A stretch of 64,000 nucleotides of DNA from an uncultured Burkholderiales bacterium (GTDB lineage: Bacteria; Pseudomonadota; Gammaproteobacteria; Burkholderiales; Burkholderiaceae_C): positions 1-64,000 of the forward strand of contig CAJBLW010000298.1 in the NCBI GenBank assembly GCA_903953985.1, written 5' to 3'. The position numbers and the translations under genes were made by a program. Below, piece by piece: positions 16,115 to 24,242 of this stretch (the first letter of the stretch is position 1; every line of letters begins with the position of its first letter). Below the pieces are notes generated by a model. It did not search any database, was not told the DNA's origin, and saw nothing but the letters and a program-made list of their open reading frames with translations.

Positions 16115-18419
16115 TTTCAACGACCAAGACCCAGCTGTTTCATCGCCCACCGGGAATGCCGAGCGGGATGAACTGCGATCGGCCTTGATGGCACGGCTCG
16201 AGGGCGTGCTGTTTGCTTTATTTCCGGCGGGCAAGGTGACACACGGCAAATTCGTCGTTGGCGATGTGCTGGGCAGTCCAGGTCGCAGTCTGGAGATTGA
16301 GCTGGATGGTGAACGGGCGGGCCTGTGGATCGACCGCGCCACGGGCAATGGTGGCGATGTCTTTGCGCTCATTGCTGCGCACCGCCATTGGGACACGCAT
16401 CGTGATTTCGCGGCCGTCCTCGGTTTCGCCCGGGAACTGCTCGGCCGTGCACCCGCCGTGTCACCCGCCAAACGCAAGGCAAGCGCGCCGGTGGATGAGT
16501 TAGGTCCAGCCACCGCCAAGTGGGACTACCTGGCCGCTGACGGCACTCTGATTGCCTGCGTGTATCGCTATGAGCCCAGTCCTGGACGTAAGGAATTCCG
16601 CCCTTGGGATGCCAAGCGTCGCAAAATGGCGCCGCCCGATCCGAGGCCGTTGTTCAACCAGCCTGGCATTGCTCATGCCGACCGGGTGATTCTGGTCGAG
16701 GGCGAAAAATGCGCCCAGGCCTTGATCGACGTGGGCCACTGCGCGACCACCGCGATGCACGGTGCCAACGCACCGATCGACAAGACCGACTGGTCGCCCG
16801 TTCAGGGTAAGCATGTCCTGATTTGGCCCGACCGCGACAAACCAGGCTGGGAGTACGCCATGAATGCCGCCGAGGCGGTCATGGCAGCGGGTGCCCAGCA
16901 ATGCGCGGTGTTGATGCCGCCGTCCAATCCCACGGCGCAAGACCCCCAAGGGAGTGCGGATGGCTGGGACGCAGCCGACGCCATTGCTGAGGGCTTTGAT
17001 GTGGAGGCCTTCCTTGCCCACGGTGAGCGTATCCAGTTCCAGCCTTCAACGCCAGACATCACGCAGGCAGCAGATCCGACCGAGCAATCGGTGTGGGCCA
17101 CCGAAGACGCACTGGCGCTGACTTTCTCCGGTCGGTACGCCCAGGACTGGCGCTATGTCGCGTTGTGGGGAAAGTGGGTGTTCTGGACTGGCAAGCGCTG
17201 GCAAACCGAGGAGACTCTGGCGGCGCACCACCTGATGCGCCAGATCTGTCGGGAGGCCGCACTCAAGGCTGATTCTCACCGGGTGGCCGCCAAACTCGCC
17301 AGCAGTGGCACGGTGGCTGGCTTGGAGCGGCTCGCACGCTCCGATCGGCGTCATGCCGCCACCGCCGACGAGTGGGATGCCGACCCCTGGCTGCTCAACA
17401 CGCCAGGCGGCGTGGTGAATCTCAAGAATGGCGTGCTGCGCTCCCACGACCGTCTGGACCGACTGACCAAGATCACGACGGCCACCCCCGCGGGTGATTG
17501 CCCCATCTGGCGGCAGTTCATCCATGAGGTCACGGGCGGTGATCAGCCTCTGCAGGCCTATCTTGCCCGGATGGCAGGGTATGCCCTGACTGGATCGACA
17601 CGCGAGCACGCGCTGTTCTTCCTGTACGGCACGGGTGCCAACGGCAAATCTGTCTTCGTGAACACCCTGGCCACCATCCTAGGGGACTACGCCACCAACG
17701 CTCCCATGGACACGTTCATGGAAACCCGCACGGACCGGCACCCGACCGATATGGCCAGCTTGCGTGGGGCCCGGTTTGTCGCCGCCATCGAAACCGAGCA
17801 AGGGCGACGCTGGGCGGAGTCCAAGGTGAAGAGCTTGACCGGTGGCGACAAGATCTCTGCGCGCTTCATGCGCCAGGATTTTTTCGAGTTCATGCCGCAG
17901 TTCAAGCTGATCGTGGCAGGCAATCACAAGCCAGCCATCCGCAACATCGACGAAGCGATGAAGCGGCGCCTCCACCTGATCCCGTTCACGATCACCGTCC
18001 CACCGGAAAGGCGCGACAAGCACCTACAGCAAAAACTGCTGGCCGAACGGGATGGGATCCTGGCTTGGGCGGTTCAAGGCTGTCTGGAGTGGCAGCGTCA
18101 GGGCCGGCTCGACCCGCCCCAGCAGGTGCTCGATGCCACCGATGAGTACTTCGAAGAAGAGGACGCAATTGGTGAGTTCCTGGACGAGGACTGCCAGCAA
18201 TCGCCCGTGGCGCGGGAAGCGATTTCCGCGATCTACCAGCGCTGGCGTGAGCGCGCTGAGCGGCGTGGCGAGTACGTGGGCACCAGCCGGTGGCTGACCC
18301 AGCAACTCATCAACCGTGGGTTTGCGCGCACACGCCTGCATGGCGGGGCAAAAGCTCTGTCAGGCCTCTCGCTCAAACCCCGCGAGCCGGGCGGCTACAT
18401 GCCCTATCGCGACGACTGA
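16107..18419 (+). CDS. P4-type primase-helicase
   Basis: About 770 residues. A Toprim-like primase region (residues about 190-290) contains RVILVEGEKCAQALID and the acidic HVLIWPDRDKPGW. The C-terminal half is an SF3 helicase of the D5/P4 type, with Walker A in GTGANGKSVF near residue 508, a motif B-like FVAAIETEQ, and the sensor IVAGNHKPAI. Such proteins combine primase, helicase and often origin binding, as P4 alpha does. The ATG at 16107 follows AAGGAGG. A large symmetric inverted repeat begins 22 bp after the stop, a good candidate for its binding site. Confidence 0.92.
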   Translation: MLDFNDQDPAVSSPTGNAERDELRSALMARLEGVLFALFPAGKVTHGKFVVGDVLGSPGRSLEIELDGERAGLWIDRATGNGGDVFALIAAHRHWDTHRDFAAVLGFARELLGRAPAVSPAKRKASAPVDELGPATAKWDYLAADGTLIACVYRYEPSPGRKEFRPWDAKRRKMAPPDPRPLFNQPGIAHADRVILVEGEKCAQALIDVGHCATTAMHGANAPIDKTDWSPVQGKHVLIWPDRDKPGWEYAMNAAEAVMAAGAQQCAVLMPPSNPTAQDPQGSADGWDAADAIAEGFDVEAFLAHGERIQFQPSTPDITQAADPTEQSVWATEDALALTFSGRYAQDWRYVALWGKWVFWTGKRWQTEETLAAHHLMRQICREAALKADSHRVAAKLASSGTVAGLERLARSDRRHAATADEWDADPWLLNTPGGVVNLKNGVLRSHDRLDRLTKITTATPAGDCPIWRQFIHEVTGGDQPLQAYLARMAGYALTGSTREHALFFLYGTGANGKSVFVNTLATILGDYATNAPMDTFMETRTDRHPTDMASLRGARFVAAIETEQGRRWAESKVKSLTGGDKISARFMRQDFFEFMPQFKLIVAGNHKPAIRNIDEAMKRRLHLIPFTITVPPERRDKHLQQKLLAERDGILAWAVQGCLEWQRQGRLDPPQQVLDATDEYFEEEDAIGEFLDEDCQQSPVAREAISAIYQRWRERAERRGEYVGTSRWLTQQLINRGFARTRLHGGAKALSGLSLKPREPGGYMPYRDD

Positions 18420-18440
18420 CCGAATCGACAAACCTCAGTG

Positions 18441-18534
18441 GGTGACCGAAAGTGACCGGCATATCGTTATCTCTCTACACGTGTACGTGCGCAGGCGCGA
18501 GCGGATAACGAGAAACGGGTCACCTTCGGTCACC
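18441..18534. repeat. Symmetric inverted-repeat block, candidate replication origin
   Basis: GGTGACCGAAAGTGACC (18441-18457) is matched in inverted form at 18518-18534 with one mismatch. Inside, TCGTTATC (18464-18471) is inverted as GATAACGA (18504-18511). Each inner arm is exactly 6 bp from its outer arm. A palindromic TACACGTGTA sits near the middle (18475-18484). Each outer arm itself holds two GTGACC units. Position between the primase-helicase and resolvase genes, and the similarity of GGTGACC to the GGTGAACA-type sites of P4 alpha, point to an origin. Confidence 0.65.
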
Positions 18535-18561
18535 AGATGCCAAAAACGCATGGAGTGACCA

Positions 18562-19035
18562 ATGAACACAATGACCATCCTCGCCCTTGATCTGGGCACA
18601 CAAACCGGCTGGGCACTGACCAGCCGCGACGGCAGCATCACCAGTGGCAGCCAATCCTTCAAACCCCAACGCTTCGAAGGCGGCGGCATGCGCTTTCTGC
18701 GGTTCAAGCGCTGGCTCACCGACATCAAGCAGTGCAACGACGGCATTGACCAGGTGGTGTTTGAAGAGGTCCGCCGCCACGCCGGTGTGGATGCCGCCCA
18801 TGCCTACGGCGGCTTCATGGGCCAACTGACAGCCTGGTGTGAGCACCACCCAATCCCGTACCAGGGCATTCCGGTCGGCACGATCAAGAAGCACGCCACC
18901 GGCAAGGGCAATGCCAGCAAGGACGAGATGGTCGCATCCGTCCGTGCCCGTGGCCACAACCCGGCTGACGACAACGAGGCTGACGCCATCGCCTTGCTGT
19001 ACCTGGCCCGTGAGATGACCATGGAGGGTGCGTGA
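18562..19035 (+). CDS. RuvC-like Holliday-junction resolvase
   Basis: This 157-residue protein has the RuvC/RNase H fold markers: an N-terminal acidic strand ILALDLGTQTGWAL (Asp10), a central Glu in DQVVFEEVRRH, and a C-terminal acidic pair in DDNEADAIALL. It resolves branched recombination intermediates, which fits the Sak4, helicase and nuclease genes upstream. It follows the inverted-repeat block by 27 bp. Confidence 0.87.
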   Translation: MNTMTILALDLGTQTGWALTSRDGSITSGSQSFKPQRFEGGGMRFLRFKRWLTDIKQCNDGIDQVVFEEVRRHAGVDAAHAYGGFMGQLTAWCEHHPIPYQGIPVGTIKKHATGKGNASKDEMVASVRARGHNPADDNEADAIALLYLAREMTMEGA

Positions 19036-19036
19036 C

Positions 19037-19246
19037 ATGAAAGTGCCGCAATACCGCTATCGCTGCCCTCTGGGCAACCTGCAGCCCACTACGCCAGACC
19101 TGGACGCCGTCAAACGCGAAGGCTGGCGCACCGATCACATCCTGGTGGTCAGCGAGCACGACGAACGGCTCGACTGGGTGGAGAAACAGTTCGTCCGTCG
19201 TCTGGGTGAACGCCTCTACGGTGAGGGAGGCAAGCGCCATGACTGA
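19037..19246 (+). CDS. Small phage protein, unknown function
   Basis: A 69-residue, highly charged protein with no known motif. The ATG at 19037 starts 1 bp after the resolvase stop; an upstream GTG at 19028 is possible but overlaps more. It overlaps the following gene by 8 bp. Its place between the resolvase and the DUF6362 gene is the only functional hint. Confidence 0.6.
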   Translation: MKVPQYRYRCPLGNLQPTTPDLDAVKREGWRTDHILVVSEHDERLDWVEKQFVRRLGERLYGEGGKRHD

Positions 19247-19631
19247 GGCCAGAACCGAATGGACTGTGGACGATGTGGCCGCCCGGTTTGCTGAGGCTGC
19301 CGAGATTGCACACAAGCTGCCCCGAGTCCGCCCGGGCGGCTACTACAACCCCTGGATGACGCTGGCCATGCAGGTGCCCGAGCGCTACCCCGACCCGGAG
19401 CGCCTGTACCGGCCCATGCCCCCCAGCCCCAAAGCGGTGGAGCGGATGCTCGAGACCATGCGCTGGGTGCAGTGGCTGGAGGTCGAGCAGCGGCATCTGG
19501 TGTGGATGCGTTCGAACCGGTATCGCTGGGAGCAGATCGGTCGGCGGTTTGCCTGCGCGGCAAGAACGGCACAGCGGCGGTACGACGCTGCCATCCATCT
19601 GGTCGCTCTGCACCTGAACAAGGGACACTAA
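19239..19631 (+). CDS. DUF6362-type phage protein
   Basis: A 130-residue protein with the DUF6362 pattern: an N-terminal helix (WTVDDVAARFAEAAEIAHKL), the conserved RPGGYYNPW, and a C-terminal helix-turn-helix-like stretch (WEQIGRRFACAARTAQRRYD). It usually lies at the end of phage early operons, as here. A DNA-binding or late-regulator role is possible from the HTH-like end. Confidence 0.75.
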   Translation: MTEARTEWTVDDVAARFAEAAEIAHKLPRVRPGGYYNPWMTLAMQVPERYPDPERLYRPMPPSPKAVERMLETMRWVQWLEVEQRHLVWMRSNRYRWEQIGRRFACAARTAQRRYDAAIHLVALHLNKGH

Positions 19632-20061
19632 CTGAAGTCGAGGCAAATCGATGGCGGGGGCGGGGTGGTGCGGGATGGTGATGACAGATGCCAAAACACC
19701 CCCTGTCGCGTTTTGCCCGGTTTGGGCCTACAGTTTCAGCTATGGTCAGGACAGCGGTGTGAGCAGCGGGCGTGATCTTCCGACCGTAACCTTGCACCCC
19801 GACAGATGCGAAGTGATGCAAACGCCTGATGGCTGGTGCCAATCAGATGAATGCGGAGTCCTGCGGACAATCGATGGGTCCTTCCTGGCCAAAATGGTAT
19901 GCGGGGGGCAACAGCGCGAGATTTCGATAGCGTCTGCCCTTAAAAACAGGTTACCACCCAGCCAGGTTACCGGCCCGTGGTTACCACCACCCCAGACAGT
20001 TACCACTTCCTGAATATTTCCAACCCGCCCGGCGGCAACGCTCGGCGGTTTTTTCAATTCC
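19632..20061 (+). promoter_or_regulatory. Early/late junction with four direct GTTACC repeats
   Basis: This 430-bp gap shows no gene I can support. Four direct GTTACC units lie at 19950, 19966, 19980 and 20000, the first two as AGGTTACC. They resemble operator or activator half-sites and sit just before the second operon. A 120-codon open frame from 19651 lacks coding character. Confidence 0.5.
20025..20054 (+). terminator. Possible terminator before the methyltransferase gene
   Basis: CCGCC (20025-20029) can pair with GGCGG (20044-20048), followed by six T. The T-run ends 8 bp before the next ATG (20062), which leaves no room for a normal ribosome site. It may be an attenuator at the junction between transcription units. 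Confidence 0.5.
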
Positions 20062-21486
20062 ATGACGCCCAACCTGCAGATCGAATACCGGCCGCTCGAC
20101 GCGCTGCTGCCTTACGCGCGCAATCCGCGCACGCATTCTCCGGCGCAGATCGCCAAAATCGCGGCCAGCATCGTGGAGTTTGGCTGGACGCAACCCATCC
20201 TGGTCGATGGCGACAACGGCATCATTGCCGGCCACGGACGCCTCGCGGCCGCGCGCAAGCTGGAGTTGCCCCAGGCCCCAGTCATTGAGCTGGGACACCT
20301 CACCCCGGCGCAAAAACGCGCCTACGTGATCGCCGATAACCGCCTGGCGCTGGATGCGGGCTGGGACGACGAGTTGCTGGCGCTTGAACTGGCCGAGTTA
20401 TCCGAGGCCGGATACGACCTGTTGCTTACGGGATTCGACGATGATGAGCTGGCCAGGATGCTGGCCGACTTGGGTGATGGTGAAGGCAGTGAGTCTGGAG
20501 ATGAGTCGGATGCCGATGAAGAAAGCGACGTTCCCGAACCACCCAAGCAGCCTATCTCTCGCTCGGGCGATGTCTGGCAGTTGGGCCCGCACCGCCTGAT
20601 CTGCGGCGACGCGTCCGATCCATCGGTGATCGCCACCCTGATGCAGGGCGAGCAGGCCAGTTTGTGTTTCACCTCGCCGCCCTATGGCAACCAGCGCGAC
20701 TACACCTCCGGCGGCATCGCCAACTGGGATGGCCTGATGCGCGGCGTATTCGCCCAAGTCCCCATGGCCGCCGATGGCCAGGTGCTGGTCAACCTCGGCC
20801 TAATCCACCGCGACAACGAGTTCATCCCGTATTGGGACGCATGGCTCGACTGGATGCGGACACAAGGCTGGCGGCGCTTTGCATGGTACGTCTGGGACCA
20901 GGGGCCAGGGATGCCCGGCGACTGGCAGGGGCGCCTGGCGCCGAGCTTTGAATTCATCTTCCACTTCAACCGGCAAACGCGCAAACCGAACAAGACGGTG
21001 CCCTGCAAGTTTGCCGGCCAGGAGACCCACCTGCGCGCCGACGGATCCTCGACCGCGATGCGTGGTAAGGATGGCCAAGTCAACGGCTGGACCGCTGCCG
21101 GTCAACCGACCCAGGACCACCGCATCCCTGACTCCGTCATCCGGGTCATGCGCCACAAGGGAAAGATCGGCAAGGACATTGATCACCCGGCCGTGTTTCC
21201 GGTGACGCTGCCGGTGGAGGTCATTGAGGCGTACACCGATGAAGGCGAGATCGTGTTTGAGCCCTTTGGCGGCAGCGGCACCACGCTGATGGCCGCGCAG
21301 CGCACCGGGCGTATTGGCCGCGCGGTGGAGATCGCGCCCGAGTACGTCGACGTGGCGCTGCTCCGTTTCCAACAGAACTTCCCTGGCGTGCCGGTCACCT
21401 TGGCCGCCACCGGAGAACCCTTTGAGGTTGTTGCTCAACAACGCAAAGCCGAGCATCGACAAGAGAGCGAACATGCAACTGTCTGA
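20062..21486 (+). CDS. ParB-domain DNA methyltransferase 1
   Basis: A 474-residue fusion. Residues 1-110 form a ParB/sulfiredoxin-like N-terminal domain (ALLPYARNPRTHS, then IIAGHGRLAAARKL). An acidic linker (about 145-170) leads to an amino-methyltransferase domain with catalytic TSPPYGNQ and the AdoMet motif FEPFGGSGTTL. TSPPY suggests N4-cytosine or beta-class N6-adenine methylation. It may protect phage DNA from restriction or mark it. The ATG lacks a clear ribosome site because a hairpin with a T-run lies directly upstream. A second fusion of the same design is at 21915. Confidence 0.9.
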   Translation: MTPNLQIEYRPLDALLPYARNPRTHSPAQIAKIAASIVEFGWTQPILVDGDNGIIAGHGRLAAARKLELPQAPVIELGHLTPAQKRAYVIADNRLALDAGWDDELLALELAELSEAGYDLLLTGFDDDELARMLADLGDGEGSESGDESDADEESDVPEPPKQPISRSGDVWQLGPHRLICGDASDPSVIATLMQGEQASLCFTSPPYGNQRDYTSGGIANWDGLMRGVFAQVPMAADGQVLVNLGLIHRDNEFIPYWDAWLDWMRTQGWRRFAWYVWDQGPGMPGDWQGRLAPSFEFIFHFNRQTRKPNKTVPCKFAGQETHLRADGSSTAMRGKDGQVNGWTAAGQPTQDHRIPDSVIRVMRHKGKIGKDIDHPAVFPVTLPVEVIEAYTDEGEIVFEPFGGSGTTLMAAQRTGRIGRAVEIAPEYVDVALLRFQQNFPGVPVTLAATGEPFEVVAQQRKAEHRQESEHATV

Positions 21487-21922
21487 ACATTTCGAACTGG
21501 CCGAGTTTCTGGTCTCAGAAACAGCGGCTCGCCGTGGCATTGCCAACGAGCCCACACCCGAGGTCATCGAGAACCTGCGTCGGCTGTGTCAATCGGTACT
21601 GCAGCCGCTGCGCGTTCACCTCAAACGCCCGGTGGTGATCACCTCCGGCTACCGCTCGCTAGCGCTGAACCGCGCGATCGGCGGCAGCCCGACCAGCCAC
21701 CACATGCAAGGGCGTGCGGCGGACCTCATCGTGCCAGGCATGACGCCGTTGCTCGTATGCCAGGCCGCCCACCAGTTGAAGTTGCCTTGCTTGCAGATCA
21801 TTCACGAGTTCGGACGGTGGACCCATCTGGCAGTGGCGATCTCGAATGAGCGCACCCAGTTGCTCACGGCCAAGCTGAACCAGGGCAAGACCGTCTATGA
21901 AACGGGGTTGGTCCATGTCTGA
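21473..21922 (+). CDS. M15-family peptidase, probable endolysin
   Basis: A 149-residue protein with the M15 (D-Ala-D-Ala type) zinc peptidase pattern: VITSGYRSLALN, then SHHMQGRAADL with His77 and Asp84 as ligands, and THLAV with His118 as third ligand; Glu112 is near. It would cut peptidoglycan cross-links during lysis. It sits between two methyltransferases and overlaps both by 8-14 bp. The holin is far downstream at 47460, so lysis genes are split. Confidence 0.85.
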   Translation: MQLSEHFELAEFLVSETAARRGIANEPTPEVIENLRRLCQSVLQPLRVHLKRPVVITSGYRSLALNRAIGGSPTSHHMQGRAADLIVPGMTPLLVCQAAHQLKLPCLQIIHEFGRWTHLAVAISNERTQLLTAKLNQGKTVYETGLVHV

Positions 21923-23207
21923 ACCTTGGCTCTCCACCCATATCGAGCGCTGGCCCACCGAGAAACTGGTGCCCTACGCCCGCAATGCCCGTACCCACTC
22001 AGAGGAGCAGGTGGCGCAGATTGCGGCATCCATCGTCGAGTTCGGGTTCACCAATCCGATCCTGGCGGGGTCCGATGGCGTGATCGTGGCGGGCCATGGA
22101 CGTCTCGCCGCCGCGCAAAAGCTCGGTCTGGATACCGTGCCGGTGGTCGTCCTCGATCATCTGACACCCACCCAGCGCCGCGCGCTGATCATTGCGGACA
22201 ACCGCATTGCAGAAAACGCCGGCTGGGACGACACCATGCTGCGCATCGAACTGCAGTCGCTGCAGGAAGACGGCTTCAATCTGGATATCACCGGATTTGA
22301 CGCCGATGCCCTGGCCGAAATCATGGCAGGCGAAGAGACCACGGTCGATGGCCAAACGGATGACGATGCGGTGCCCGAAGTGCCCGTCACTCCGATTTCC
22401 CGCCCAGGCGATGTCTGGGAGCTGGGCAAGCACCGGCTGGTGTGCGGCGATGCCACCGACCCCAAGAGCTACGAGCTGCTGATGGCAGAAGCCCAGGCCG
22501 ACATGGTCTTCAGCGATCCACCGTACAACGTGGACTACGCCAACAGCGCCAAGGACAAGATGCGCGGCAAGGATCGCCCAATCCTGAACGACAACCTGGG
22601 CGATGGTTTCTACGACTTCTTGCTGGCTGCGATGACGCCGATGTTGTCGCGCTGTGGCGGAGCCGTCTATGTGGCCATGTCATCCAGTGAGCTGGACACG
22701 CTGCAGTCCGCCTTCCGGGCGGCTGGCGGCAAGTGGTCCACCTTCATCATCTGGGCCAAGAACACCTTCACGCTCGGCCGCGCCGACTACCAACGCCAGT
22801 ACGAGCCCATCCTCTATGGCTGGCCCGAAGGCCAGAACCGCCACTGGTGCGGTGACCGCGACCAGGGCGATGTGTGGAACATCAAGAAGCCGCAGAAGAA
22901 CGACCTGCACCCGACCATGAAGCCGGTGGAGTTGGTCGAGCGGGCCATCCGCAATTCCAGCCGGCCAGGCGACATCGTGCTGGACCCGTTTGGCGGTTCT
23001 GGCACCACACTCATCGCTGCTGAAAAATCCGGCCGCATCGGCTGGCTGATTGAACTCGATCCCAAGTACGTGGACGTGATCGTGCGTCGCTGGCAGGACT
23101 GGAGTGGGCAGGAAGCTTACCGGGAAGCCGATGCGGTCAAATTCAATGATTTGGCGGCAACAGCAAGCGTGCTGATATCAGCAGATCCAGAGGAGGCCGA
23201 CGAATGA
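21915..23207 (+). CDS. ParB-domain DNA methyltransferase 2
   Basis: A 430-residue fusion of the same architecture as the gene at 20062: N-terminal ParB-like domain (VPYARNARTHSEEQ, IVAGHGRLAAAQKL), acidic linker, then a methyltransferase with SDPPYNVDY and DPFGGSGTTLIAAE. The SDPPYN form is usual in N6-adenine enzymes. The catalytic motif differs from that of the first enzyme, so the two likely modify different sites. It overlaps the endolysin gene by 8 bp. Confidence 0.9.
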   Translation: MSEPWLSTHIERWPTEKLVPYARNARTHSEEQVAQIAASIVEFGFTNPILAGSDGVIVAGHGRLAAAQKLGLDTVPVVVLDHLTPTQRRALIIADNRIAENAGWDDTMLRIELQSLQEDGFNLDITGFDADALAEIMAGEETTVDGQTDDDAVPEVPVTPISRPGDVWELGKHRLVCGDATDPKSYELLMAEAQADMVFSDPPYNVDYANSAKDKMRGKDRPILNDNLGDGFYDFLLAAMTPMLSRCGGAVYVAMSSSELDTLQSAFRAAGGKWSTFIIWAKNTFTLGRADYQRQYEPILYGWPEGQNRHWCGDRDQGDVWNIKKPQKNDLHPTMKPVELVERAIRNSSRPGDIVLDPFGGSGTTLIAAEKSGRIGWLIELDPKYVDVIVRRWQDWSGQEAYREADAVKFNDLAATASVLISADPEEADE

Positions 23208-23452
23208 AGCAGTCGCGCCTGATGTCCCTCGTGGAGTCGCTGGCCAATGTGCTGGTGGGTTATGTCGTGGCGGTGGCCACGCAGATGGCGGTGTTCCCGC
23301 TGTTCGGCCTGGCAGTGACCGTCACCGAAAACCTGCTGATCGGCTTGATCTTCACGGCCGTCTCGATCGTGCGCAGCTACGCGCTGCGCCGGGGCTTTGA
23401 AGCCCTCCGGGTGCGTCAGTCGGCCAGGGCCTCTTCGACGATCTCGCAGTGA
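23204..23452 (+). CDS. DUF7220-type small membrane protein
   Basis: An 82-residue protein with two likely transmembrane helices (residues about 14-36 and 40-58) and a basic C-terminal end. The pattern matches the DUF7220 phage family found behind methyltransferases. It overlaps the methyltransferase by 4 bp and overlaps the 3' end of the convergent minus-strand gene by 37 bp. Function unknown; a spanin or membrane anchor role cannot be excluded. Confidence 0.7.
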   Translation: MKQSRLMSLVESLANVLVGYVVAVATQMAVFPLFGLAVTVTENLLIGLIFTAVSIVRSYALRRGFEALRVRQSARASSTISQ

Positions 23453-23781
23453 ATCACAAAGCCCGTCAGGTAGGGCAGCCCCTTGGGGATCCCGTGCTGC
23501 TTGCTGGTCAGGCGGCCGATGGTCCAGCCCATCCAGCGTTGGGTGGCGGCGTGGATCGCATCCTTCAGATTCGATCCGGCGTGCAGGCCGTTCAACACAT
23601 CGTCGGCAAAGTGGCGACCGTGGCGGCTGTCCAGGAAGGTGCGGACCGATTCGAGAGGCTGGTTGGTGGCGTCCGAAATCGTGGTCATCGCGATCGGCCA
23701 GGCAGTTTGGGCTTGATCATTCATCGTGCCCCAAAAGCCCCAGGCTTCGTTCTGGGTGGCAGGGATGTGAGTGGTGGTCAT
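23416..23781 (-). CDS. Accessory protein, unknown function
   Basis: A 121-residue soluble protein with a Trp-rich N-terminal half (EAWGFWGTMNDQAQTAWPIA). I recognise no family. It starts at 23781, where the start overlaps the stop of a short frame that runs through leader element D (ATGA). It is the last gene of a minus-strand accessory block, converging with the lysis/methyltransferase operon. Confidence 0.65.
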   Translation of the reverse strand: MTTTHIPATQNEAWGFWGTMNDQAQTAWPIAMTTISDATNQPLESVRTFLDSRHGRHFADDVLNGLHAGSNLKDAIHAATQRWMGWTIGRLTSKQHGIPKGLPYLTGFVIHCEIVEEALAD

Positions 23782-23812
23782 CGTCGGCTCCGTGTCTGTG
23801 TTGGCGATGACT

Positions 23813-23849
23813 CCATTGACGCGCTGTAGGGCATGGAAGCCAAGGCTTT
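23813..23849 (-). repeat. Dispersed leader element, copy D
   Basis: Read on the minus strand: CTTGGCTTC (23844-23836), nine variable bases, CAGCGC (23826-23821), then GTCAATGGAGTCATCGCC. It shares its 3' half almost exactly with copy C. It lies 32 bp before the gene starting at 23781. Confidence 0.85.
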
Positions 23850-23874
23850 CTCGATCATTTTTTTGAGAGCGTGA

Positions 23875-24138
23875 TCATTTTGCGACGCTGGCCAGTTCGG
23901 CCTGTGCGTTGGCGATCAGGTCCAGACGCAGATTGGGCGTGATGTTGCAGGCCAGGGCGTTGAGCGCCCAGTTCATCACCTGCGATTTGTCGTGCGGGGT
24001 TTCGGCCGTGTCGAGCCGCTCGATGTAATGGTCCAACTCGCGCAGGCTGCGCTCCAGGGTGGATCGGGCGGTGAGCAAGGCGTCTTTGGCCTTTTGCTCG
24101 GTCATCTGGCGCATCAAGGTGTCGAGGTCGAGGGTCAT
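23875..24138 (-). CDS. Small helical accessory protein
   Basis: An 87-residue, almost wholly alpha-helical protein (LMRQMTEQKAKDALLTARST and following) with coiled-coil character. No family recognised. It starts at 24138 behind AAGGAG. Leader element C is 33 bp upstream and element D follows its stop, so this gene is framed by two copies of the element like a cassette. Confidence 0.65.
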   Translation of the reverse strand: MTLDLDTLMRQMTEQKAKDALLTARSTLERSLRELDHYIERLDTAETPHDKSQVMNWALNALACNITPNLRLDLIANAQAELASVAK

Positions 24139-24170
24139 GGTGAGGCTCCTTCAATCGTTGGGCGATGACT

Positions 24171-24206
24171 CCATTGACGCGCTGCTGCGATGCAAAGCCA
24201 AGGCTT
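24171..24206 (-). repeat. Dispersed leader element, copy C
   Basis: Read on the minus strand: CTTGGCTTT (24202-24194), nine variable bases, CAGCGC (24184-24179), then GTCAATGGAGTCATCGCC. A frame through the element stops directly before the ribosome site of the gene starting at 24138. Confidence 0.85.
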
Positions 24207-24242
24207 TGATGGAAGAAGATGGTCAGCGTGGCGGCAGAGCCA

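Noticed and set aside
19651..20013. A 120-codon open frame in the early/late junction
   Set aside because: Composition and product look non-coding, no ribosome site is present, and it runs across the GTTACC repeats.
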